Shown: one piece after another, positions 8,403 through 14,408 of the stretch
Position numbering within the stretch: the stretch's first letter is position 1
Layout of the letters: every line of letters starts with the position of its first letter
Assembly: GCA_031290695.1 (NCBI GenBank)
Contig: JAITNB010000135.1
Location: 1-15,427, forward strand
Source of the DNA: Coriobacteriales bacterium
GTDB lineage: Bacteria; Actinomycetota; Coriobacteriia; Coriobacteriales; UBA8131
Direction of reading: 5' to 3'
Length of the DNA: 15,427 nucleotides
Program-made: the position numbers and the translations under genes
Notes under the pieces: generated by a model
What the model was told of the DNA's origin: nothing
The model's input: only the letters and a program-made list of their open reading frames with translations
Database searches by the model: none

Positions 8403-8420
8403 TTGAGAGAGGACTCTCAA
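8403..8420 (+). promoter_or_regulatory. Perfect stem-loop in the FHA gene leader
   Basis: TTGAGAG and CTCTCAA form a perfect 7-bp stem around a four-base AGGA loop, ending 5 nt before the AAGGGG ribosome site (8425-8430). No T-run follows, so it is not an intrinsic terminator. It would sit at the 5' end of a transcript from the promoter at 8361-8390. Confidence 0.6.
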
Positions 8421-8436
8421 AGGTAAGGGGCCTGTG

Positions 8437-8880
8437 ATGAGCGATGCAAGAACGTGTCCGATATGCAACAGCAGCGTCGAGCCAGACCGCAACGAGTGTG
8501 AGCGGTGTGGCTTCAAGTTTGTGGGACGAACCGAGGAGTTCGCCGCCCCCGGGACGGGCGGGATAGCGGTTGATGCTGCCCAGAATTGCGGCAGGCCCCA
8601 CCTTACTATTACCAAGGGCCCCTTGGCCGGCGAGGTGTTCTATCTCGACCCCCTTCCCGTGTCGATAGGCCGTGACCCCAATTGCGACCTCTTTCTCAAC
8701 AACATGACGGTATCGCGCACACACGCGGTCATCGAACGCCTGGGCCGCAAGATGGTCATACGCGACAACAGCTCCCTCAACGGCACCTGGGTCGACGGCA
8801 AGGTCACGGATGAGGCCGAACTGGTAGAAGGGACCCTTGTGCAGATAGGCACGTTCTCAATGCGCTTCTCGTGCGCATAG
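8437..8880 (+). CDS. Zinc-ribbon FHA domain protein
   Basis: Cytosolic phosphothreonine-binding protein, 147 residues. Seen: an N-terminal four-cysteine zinc ribbon, CPIC (7-10) and CERC (21-24); a low-complexity linker about 30-52; and a complete FHA domain about 55-145 with GRDPNCDLFL (78-87), the phosphopeptide-binding SRTH (93-96) and NSSLNGTWVDG (111-121), closing with VQIG. This matches the zinc-ribbon/FHA architecture common in Actinobacteria, where such proteins read Ser/Thr kinase signals. No kinase is in the window, so its partner is unknown. ATG 8437 is chosen because AAGGGG lies 6 nt upstream; the GTG at 8434 directly before it is an alternative. It heads an operon with the second ACT protein and second ligase. 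Confidence 0.88.
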   Translation: MSDARTCPICNSSVEPDRNECERCGFKFVGRTEEFAAPGTGGIAVDAAQNCGRPHLTITKGPLAGEVFYLDPLPVSIGRDPNCDLFLNNMTVSRTHAVIERLGRKMVIRDNSSLNGTWVDGKVTDEAELVEGTLVQIGTFSMRFSCA

Positions 8881-8898
8881 CGGTTAGGAGGGCATGGC

Positions 8899-9330
8899 AT
8901 GGGCATCAAACAGTTGAGCGTCTTCATCGAGAACCATGCCGGCACGGTAGGTCGGCTCACCAACGTCCTCGATACGGTCGGTATCCAGATTCGCGGCTTC
9001 TCACTGGCCGACACCGTTGACTACGGCATCGCCCGTATCGTCGTCGACAAGCCGCAGGCGGCCCAGGAGGCCCTTGAGCAGGCAGGCTTCCTCGTGCGCC
9101 TCAGTGACGTCCTCTGTATAGAGCTGCCCGACACGCCCGGTGCCCTTGGCCACGTCTTTACGGCGGTTGCCAAGGCAGGCGTCGATGTGCAGTATGCCTA
9201 TTCGCTCGTCTCGACCTATGTGGTGCTCAAGGTCGATGACGTCAGGTTGGCCGAGGGGCAGCTTGAAGGGCAGCCCCTGCGCTTCGTTGGCCAGGAGGAG
9301 CTCGCCCTGCCCGTTGTAAGGGGCTGGTAG
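8899..9330 (+). CDS. Tandem ACT domain protein (copy 2)
   Basis: 143-residue protein with two ACT domains (about 3-70 and 71-135), homologous in layout to the product at 5863. Seen: IKQLSVFIENHAGTVGRL, LADTVDYGIARIVVDKP and ELPDTPGALGHVF, the last being the usual amino-acid-binding PGAL turn of an ACT domain. The shared LADT-x-DYG-x-AR motif shows that both copies belong to one subfamily. GGAGGG at 8888-8893 supports ATG 8899. It ends 3 nt before the second ligase, so the pair is ACT-ligase here against ligase-ACT at 4512. Predicted to sense an aromatic or branched-chain amino acid and modulate the ligase or a partner oxidoreductase; this is inference from family context. Confidence 0.88.
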   Translation: MGIKQLSVFIENHAGTVGRLTNVLDTVGIQIRGFSLADTVDYGIARIVVDKPQAAQEALEQAGFLVRLSDVLCIELPDTPGALGHVFTAVAKAGVDVQYAYSLVSTYVVLKVDDVRLAEGQLEGQPLRFVGQEELALPVVRGW

Positions 9331-9333
9331 ACG

Positions 9334-10680
9334 ATGGCCACCCCCGCCCCCACCCGCACCTCTGCCCCCAACCAGCCCATCTACCGTCCCGCCGCCGAAT
9401 GTGCCTCTCGTGATGAGATCCGCGCCACCCAGCTCGCACTTCTTAAAACGCAGGTCTCCTGGACCTACGCGCAGGTTCCCTGGTATCGCGAGCGCTTTGA
9501 CGCTCTTGGCCTTGAGCCCGGCGACATCAGGACCCTCGACGATATCCGGCATATCCCCTTCACCGAGAAGTCGGCCCTGCGTGACACCTACCCCTACGGC
9601 CTGTTTGCCGTGCCGCTCGACACCATCGTGCGCATCCACGCATCGTCTGGCACCACGGGCAAGCCCATCGTCGTGGGCTACAACCAGCACGACATCGAGG
9701 AATGGCGCTACTGCATCATGTCGATGATGCAGATGGCAGGCGTCGTGCCGGGCGACCGCGTGCAGATGGCCTTTGGCTACGGCATGTTCACCGGCGGCTT
9801 TGGCCTGCACTACGGTGCCGAGGGCCTGGGCTGCATGATGATCCCGGCCGGCTCGGGCAACACCGAGCGCCACCTCATGATGATCGAAGACTACGGCACT
9901 ACCGTGCTCATCGCGACCCCCTCCTACGCCCTGCACATCTGCGAGGTGGGGGAGAAGGCCGGGTTTGACTGGGCGCGGTCACAGCTGCGCGTGGGGCTCT
10001 TTGGCGGCGAGCCCTGCCCGCCCAAGCTCAAACAGGAGATAGAGTCGCGCATGCACATCACCTGCACCGACAACTACGGCCTCACCGAGGTCATGGGCCC
10101 CGGTGTCTCGGGCGAATGCCTCTCGGCCCGCCATCAGCAGCACCTCGTCGAGGACCACTTCTACTGGGAGGTCATCGACCCTGTGACGCTTGAGCCGGTA
10201 CCCGAGGGGCAGGAAGGCGAGCTCGTGCTCACGCCCCTCAACAAGCAGGCGTTCCCGCTGCTGCGCTACCGCACTCGCGACCTCACGTCGGTGACCACCC
10301 AGCCCTGTGCCTGTGGGCGCACGACCGCCCGCATGGACAAGGTGCGCCACCGTAGCGACGATATGCTCATCATCCGCGGCACCAATGTCTATCCCAGCCA
10401 GTTCGAGGACGTGCTTGCGGCCGTCGAGGGCGCCAGCGCCCACTACCGCATCGTCATAGACAACGAGGCCGGCCTTGACCGCATCACGCTCCAGCTCGAG
10501 GTCGAGCCCGCCTACTTCTCAGACTCCTATGCACACATGGACGCCTTTCGCGCAAGGATTGCGGACAAGCTCAAGTCAACTCTGCAAGTAGGCGTCGTCG
10601 TGAAGCTCGTCGAGCCAAACAGCATCGAGCGCTCAATGGGAAAGACCAAGCACGTCGAGGACACACGCGGGCAGGGGTAG
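9334..10680 (+). CDS. paaK: Aryl-CoA ligase, phenylacetate-CoA ligase family (copy 2)
   Basis: AMP-forming arylacetate-CoA ligase, 448 residues. Seen: ASSGTTGK at 103-110; YGLTEVMGPG at 248-257; YRTRD at 312-316; DDMLIIRG at 342-349; and the C-terminal catalytic Lys in MGKTKH (Lys437). All motifs fall at the same positions as in copy 1, so the two are clear paralogs, but many residues differ (for instance LHASSG against IHASSG, and CEC against GEC), suggesting different substrates or an old split. AAGGGG at 9318-9323 lies 10 nt before the ATG. It is last in its operon. Its final codons are part of a 28-nt repeat whose second copy lies 61 nt downstream, past the stop. Confidence 0.88.
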   Translation: MATPAPTRTSAPNQPIYRPAAECASRDEIRATQLALLKTQVSWTYAQVPWYRERFDALGLEPGDIRTLDDIRHIPFTEKSALRDTYPYGLFAVPLDTIVRIHASSGTTGKPIVVGYNQHDIEEWRYCIMSMMQMAGVVPGDRVQMAFGYGMFTGGFGLHYGAEGLGCMMIPAGSGNTERHLMMIEDYGTTVLIATPSYALHICEVGEKAGFDWARSQLRVGLFGGEPCPPKLKQEIESRMHITCTDNYGLTEVMGPGVSGECLSARHQQHLVEDHFYWEVIDPVTLEPVPEGQEGELVLTPLNKQAFPLLRYRTRDLTSVTTQPCACGRTTARMDKVRHRSDDMLIIRGTNVYPSQFEDVLAAVEGASAHYRIVIDNEAGLDRITLQLEVEPAYFSDSYAHMDAFRARIADKLKSTLQVGVVVKLVEPNSIERSMGKTKHVEDTRGQG

Positions 10681-10744
10681 GGGTAATCACAACACCGCAA
10701 TAAACATAAACCAAAGCGAGGATATACGCGGGCAGGGGTAGGGG
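10656..10744 (+). repeat. Direct repeat duplicating the end of the second ligase gene
   Basis: A 28-nt unit at 10656-10683 recurs at 10717-10744 with two mismatches. The first copy codes the ligase's last residues (EDTRGQG, stop); the second could code EDIRGQG, stop, but lies in no gene. The 61-nt offset is not a multiple of three. An AT-rich 33-nt spacer separates the copies. Confidence 0.85.
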
Positions 10745-10751
10745 AGTAGGG
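10730..10751 (+). other. G-quadruplex motif
   Basis: Four runs of G (3, 4, 4, 3) with loops CA, TA and AGTA meet the usual G-quadruplex pattern. Only the second repeat copy has the fourth run; the first copy, inside the ligase gene, has three. It overlaps the left arm of the hairpin at 10741-10787. Confidence 0.6.
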
Positions 10752-10787
10752 CGTCCGCCCCGCCCCCCGCTGTATGCCCTACTCCTC
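10741..10787. terminator. Terminator-like hairpin between convergent genes
   Basis: GGGGAGTAGGGC (10741-10752) and GCCCTACTCCTC (10776-10787) form a 12-bp stem with one G-U pair on the plus strand and one A-C mismatch on the minus strand, so it suits the ligase transcript better. The 23-nt loop is C-rich. No T-run follows on either side. The right arm holds the last two sense codons and stop of the leftward gene (10779). Confidence 0.5.
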
Positions 10788-11981
10788 TGATGCAGGTGCC
10801 TCTTCCGCGCCTGTCGTGTAAAAGTCAAAGGTCGCGACCGTACAGGTGAGGTAGACGGCCTGGTCGGGCAGCGACCGTATCGTGTAGACCTCGTTAAAGA
10901 GGCAGGCGGCGACGCGCCAGTAGAACACACGGTCGTCAACGGCCTTGGTACCTTGGATGATGGTGTTGCCCCGTGCGTCCTCACCTTGGTACTTGACCGT
11001 GACGCCGTCACCAGTGAGCCCCTGCAGCTCCAGCAGGTGCAGTATCTCGTCGTCGATGCCGCTCGTGGTGAGGTTGACGAGCTTGAGCTTGAAGTATGAG
11101 CCCATGTCGCCCCGCGTCATGTCGAGCACCCAGGCCCCGTTGAACATACGTTGGAGCTCTTCTATCGAGTAGGCGTTGTAGGAGCCCTCGAAGAACCCGG
11201 TGAGGTCCTCCTCTGCCACCCCGTCAGGCATACGCACGATCTCACGTGCCGAGGCAGTCGCATCGGGGGAGTCGGAGCTATAGCGTGCGTTGTTGTACAC
11301 GTTAAAGCCCTGCTCGATAAAAGAGTCGACGGCATCGTCATAGCCCCAGTCGATCCATTGGGTGAGGACGGGCATACCGTCGTCTATCGCCGCACGGGTC
11401 TCGCTGGCGGTAAGGGTGATGGGGTTCACAACGGTATCCTGCACCAGGGCCGTGATGGTGTTGTAGAGAAAATAGCCAAGGCCGCCCACGGCACCGCCGA
11501 TGATAAGGATGGCGACGATGGTGACAATGATGGAGTGCCGGTGCTTGCCGCCCCCGCCCCGTATGCGGTAGCCGCTGTCGTGCATGTCGATGGTGTGGTA
11601 GTCCTCTGGGGAGGCGATACTGGCACTGGGCGGCGGGGCCTGCTCAAAACCCTGCTCAAAATCACGGCGTGAGCGCGACGGGCTGCGCGGGGCAGGAACC
11701 CGGTACTCGTCGGCAAAAGGGAGTTCGGGGTACGGCTCTCCCAGTGCGGCATAGCTCATCGTGGCGTTGGCGTCTGGTTCTGGTGGTGGCGGTTGCTTGA
11801 AGTGCCCAAGCGGGCGCGGCGCGGCGAGGAGCACGGGGCCGTCGTCGTCATCGTCAAAGTCGTCAAGGGAAGGTGCGTCTTCCACTGGTTTCTCGTATGG
11901 ATACTCAAATGATTCGAGGAAGGTGTCAAGATCGAAATCGTCAGATCCCTGCCCGCCCATCTCAAACCTGTTGTCACTCAT
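10779..11981 (-). CDS. Single-pass membrane protein of unknown function
   Basis: I do not recognise a family. Seen, of 400 residues: a long cytoplasmic N-terminal region (1-148) that is acidic (DDFDDDDD at 40-47) and Pro-rich, probably disordered; a basic GGGGKHRH stretch at 142-149; one strong transmembrane segment at about 151-173; and a folded outer domain (about 185-385) with Trp/Tyr/Phe-rich strands (for example WIDWGYDD and VFYWRVAACLFNEVY), then an acidic tail. The topology is N-in, C-out by the positive-inside rule. AAGGGA precedes the ATG at 11981 on the minus strand. It lies downstream of metA on the same strand with a 94-nt gap holding a dyad and a possible -10. The acidic disordered tail facing the cytoplasm could be a phosphorylation target, but nothing here shows that. 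Confidence 0.8.
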   Translation of the reverse strand: MSDNRFEMGGQGSDDFDLDTFLESFEYPYEKPVEDAPSLDDFDDDDDGPVLLAAPRPLGHFKQPPPPEPDANATMSYAALGEPYPELPFADEYRVPAPRSPSRSRRDFEQGFEQAPPPSASIASPEDYHTIDMHDSGYRIRGGGGKHRHSIIVTIVAILIIGGAVGGLGYFLYNTITALVQDTVVNPITLTASETRAAIDDGMPVLTQWIDWGYDDAVDSFIEQGFNVYNNARYSSDSPDATASAREIVRMPDGVAEEDLTGFFEGSYNAYSIEELQRMFNGAWVLDMTRGDMGSYFKLKLVNLTTSGIDDEILHLLELQGLTGDGVTVKYQGEDARGNTIIQGTKAVDDRVFYWRVAACLFNEVYTIRSLPDQAVYLTCTVATFDFYTTGAEEAPASEE

Positions 11982-12022
11982 CGATGTCCCTTTTCTCCCG
12001 TAGGCTGCCCATGACGGGAACC

Positions 12023-12054
12023 ACTACCCAATCATTGTAACCTATTTGGGTAGT
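12023..12054 (-). promoter_or_regulatory. Inverted repeat enclosing a possible -10 element
   Basis: ACTACCCAA (12023-12031) and TTGGGTAGT (12046-12054) are a perfect 9-bp dyad with a 14-nt centre. On the minus strand the centre contains TACAAT (12034-12039), a good -10 for the membrane-protein gene, but there is no matching -35. This looks more like an operator than a terminator, since no T-run follows on the minus strand. Confidence 0.45.
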
Positions 12055-12075
12055 TTTGAGATATGAGGCACGCAA

Positions 12076-12990
12076 TCAGCCTATGGTGCCAAGGTCGAAC
12101 GGGGTCTCCTGATAGACGTAGTGGTTGAGCCAGTTGGCAAAGAACTGATGCGCGTAGGTGCGCCAGCGTACCTGCGGGGGCCGCGCGGGGTCGTCATCGG
12201 GGTAGTAGTTGAGTGGCAGGTCGATGGCCAGCCCGGCCAGGGTGTCGCGCTGGTACTCGCGGTCAAGCGTGAATATGTCATATTCAAGGTGGCCGGTCAC
12301 GAACACCTGGCGGTGGCCGGGTGTCGCAAAGACCACCGCCCCGGCCTCAGGCGAGCCGGCAAGCACCTTGAGGCCCGTCCCTTCGAGGTCCTCGGGAAAG
12401 ACCGTGGCATAGCGTGACTGCGGCATGAGGAACCGGTCGTCGAACCCGCGCAGCAGGTAGCTTGCGTTGTCATAGACCTCAAGCTCATAGATGCCGCTCA
12501 ACTTGCGCTCAAGCAGGTGCTTGTCCACACCATAGAACCATGACAGTGCGGCATTGACTCCCCAGCAGATAAAAAGCGTGCTGTACACATGCGTGCGCGA
12601 CCACTCAAAGAGTGCGGTGAGCTGGCCCCAGTAGTCCACCTCTGCAAAGGGCAGGGTCTCAACCGGGGCGCCGGTGACGATGAGGCCGTCAAAGCGGCGT
12701 TCCATTGCCTCGTCGGAGGTAAGGTAGAACTCGTCCATGTGGTTGGTGGGCGTATGCTTCGAGGCATGCCCGCTCATCGAGACCAGGGTCACGCGCACCT
12801 GCAGGGGCGTGTTGGAGAGCAGGCGCAGCAGCTGCGTCTCGGTGTCGATCTTAGTGGGCATAAGGTTTACGATGGCGATCTCAAGCGGTCGGATGTCCTG
12901 TGTCTGCGCGCGCTTCTCCGTCATGAGGAAGATGTTCTCCTCATGCAGGATGTCGATAGCCGGCAGTCCATCAGGCACATTGACAGGCAT
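12076..12990 (-). CDS. metA: Homoserine O-acetyltransferase, MetA family
   Basis: Activates homoserine by O-acylation, the first committed step to methionine; cytosolic. Seen, numbering from ATG 12990 (304 residues): the MPVNVPDGLPA start typical of MetA; catalytic Cys142 in FICWGVNAAL; His234 and Glu236 in VTGHLEYD; and VTGAPVE with Glu111. In this family Glu at 111 goes with acetyl-CoA use and Gly (as in E. coli) with succinyl-CoA, so O-acetylhomoserine is the predicted product, consistent with metY next door. GGAG lies 5 nt before ATG 12990; a TTG at 13005 would only add five residues upstream of the conserved start. Odd points: PQSRY where PHSRY is usual, and YELEVY where a His is usual. 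metY lies 119 nt upstream on the same strand, with a strong hairpin between. Confidence 0.9.
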   Translation of the reverse strand: MPVNVPDGLPAIDILHEENIFLMTEKRAQTQDIRPLEIAIVNLMPTKIDTETQLLRLLSNTPLQVRVTLVSMSGHASKHTPTNHMDEFYLTSDEAMERRFDGLIVTGAPVETLPFAEVDYWGQLTALFEWSRTHVYSTLFICWGVNAALSWFYGVDKHLLERKLSGIYELEVYDNASYLLRGFDDRFLMPQSRYATVFPEDLEGTGLKVLAGSPEAGAVVFATPGHRQVFVTGHLEYDIFTLDREYQRDTLAGLAIDLPLNYYPDDDPARPPQVRWRTYAHQFFANWLNHYVYQETPFDLGTIG

Positions 12991-13012
12991 ACTTACTCCA
13001 AACAAAGGATAC

Positions 13013-13047
13013 GGATAAGACCGAGCGAGTACCGCCCGGCCTTATCC
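13013..13047 (-). promoter_or_regulatory. 15-bp hairpin between metY and metA
   Basis: In minus-strand RNA the segment folds as GGAUAAG-G-CCG-G-GCG, loop GUACU, then CGC-U-CGG-U-CUUAUCC: 15 pairs with two G-U wobbles and a 5-nt loop. On the plus strand both wobbles become A-C mismatches. It ends 22 nt before the metA ATG and is followed by a moderately T-rich CCTTTGTTT. It could be an attenuator/terminator or an RNA processing/stability element that sets the metY:metA ratio. Confidence 0.65.
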
Positions 13048-13109
13048 CGCTCTTACGTGTCGTCTCTACGCTCCCGCACGGTTATTCCTGCGTGAAGCGT
13101 GTGCCGCAA

Positions 13110-14408
13110 TTATACCAGCCCGAATGCCTGCTCAAGGTCGGCGATTATGTCGCGGATGTTCTCGGTGCCAATGGAGAGGCGCACGGTTGTGGGGGTGATG
13201 CCGGCGTCGAGCAGCTTCTCGGCGCTCAACTGCGAGTGCGTCGTGGAGGCCGGGTGTATGACGAGCGACTTGACATCGGCGACGTTGGCAAGCAGCGAGA
13301 ACAATTGGAGGTTCTCGGTAAACGCACGCGCCTGGTCGGCGGTTCCGGCGAGTTCGAAGGTGAAGATCGTGCCGCCGCCGTTGGGGAAGTACTTGCCGTA
13401 GAGCGCATGGTCGCGGTGGTCTGGCAGGCTGGGGTGGTTGACCTTGACGACCTTGGGATGGCCCACGAGGTAGTCGACGACCTTGAGCGTGTTCTCAACG
13501 TGGCGCTCCACGCGCAACGAGAGCGTCTCGAGCCCTTGGAGGAAGAGGAAGGAGTTAAGCGGGGCGAGGGCCGCGCCGGTGTCGCGCAGCAGCGTCACGC
13601 GTGCCTTGGTGATGTAGGCGGCGGCACCTACCGCATCGGTGAACACGACGCCGTGGTAGCTGGGGTTGGGCTTCGAGAGCCCCGGGAACTTGTCGCTGGC
13701 AGCCCAGTCAAAGTTACCGGCATCGACGATGACGCCGCCTATCGAGGTCCCGTGGCCGCCAATGAACTTCGTAGCCGAATGCACGACGATGTCGGCGCCA
13801 TACTCGATGGGGCGTACGAGGTAGGGGGTGGCAAAGGTGTTATCGATGACGAGGGGGATGCCGTTTTGGTGCGCGAGCGTGGCCAGCGCCTCTATGTCGA
13901 CGATGGTGGAGTTGGGGTTGCCCAGCGTCTCGATGAAGATGAGCTTGGTGTTGGGCTTGATGGCGGCTGCGACCTCGTCGACCTTCGAGGCATCCACAAA
14001 GCTCGCGGTTATCCCAAAGTCCTCGATGGTGTTGGAGAACAGGTTGTAGGTGCCGCCGTAGATGTACTTGTCAGTGATGATGTGGTCGCCGGAGCGCGCG
14101 ATGTTCTGGACGGCGTAGGTCACGGCCGCCGCCCCCGATGCCACGGCCAGCGCCGCGATGCCGCCTTCAAGCGCCGCGATGCGCTGCTCGAACACGTTGG
14201 AGGTAGGGTTCATGATACGGCTGTAGATGTTGCCCGCCTCGGCAAGCCCAAAGCGTGCGGCCGCAGACGCGGAGCTGGGAAACACATACGAGGTCGTCTG
14301 ATAGATGGGTACCGCCCGTGCGTCGGTGGCCGGGTCGGGGGCTTCCTGCCCAATGTGGATCTGCTTGGTCTCAAACGCCCAGTTCGAGGTGTCGGTTGTG
14401 TGTGCCAT
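13110..14408 (-). CDS. metY: O-acetylhomoserine sulfhydrylase
   Basis: PLP enzyme that converts O-acetylhomoserine and sulfide (or methanethiol) to homocysteine (or methionine); cytosolic homotetramer in the family. Seen: 432 residues, the usual 425-430 class; Tyr62 and Arg64 in NIYSRIMNPT, which reach the PLP phosphate of a neighbouring subunit; Asp189 in LVIDNTFATP, which holds the PLP ring nitrogen; and the Schiff-base Lys214 in HSATKFIGGHG. The length and the insertion after GGVIVDAG separate it from cystathionine gamma-synthase/lyase (about 390). AAAGGAC lies upstream of the ATG at 14408. It is first in the leftward metY-metA unit, behind a roughly 300-nt leader with a short ORF and several dyads. 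A 512-codon frame runs opposite, antisense, and is not a gene. Confidence 0.95.
   Translation of the reverse strand: MAHTTDTSNWAFETKQIHIGQEAPDPATDARAVPIYQTTSYVFPSSASAAARFGLAEAGNIYSRIMNPTSNVFEQRIAALEGGIAALAVASGAAAVTYAVQNIARSGDHIITDKYIYGGTYNLFSNTIEDFGITASFVDASKVDEVAAAIKPNTKLIFIETLGNPNSTIVDIEALATLAHQNGIPLVIDNTFATPYLVRPIEYGADIVVHSATKFIGGHGTSIGGVIVDAGNFDWAASDKFPGLSKPNPSYHGVVFTDAVGAAAYITKARVTLLRDTGAALAPLNSFLFLQGLETLSLRVERHVENTLKVVDYLVGHPKVVKVNHPSLPDHRDHALYGKYFPNGGGTIFTFELAGTADQARAFTENLQLFSLLANVADVKSLVIHPASTTHSQLSAEKLLDAGITPTTVRLSIGTENIRDIIADLEQAFGLV

Noticed and set aside
9001..9936. 311-codon minus-strand frame opposite the ACT and ligase genes
   Set aside because: Antisense to two genes with clear motifs; composition typical of a shadow frame.
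13042..13076. Second tiny ORF between metY and metA (minus strand, GTG with AGGA upstream)
   Set aside because: Only eight codons with no Met, Cys or other telling content after the start; chance occurrence is likely.
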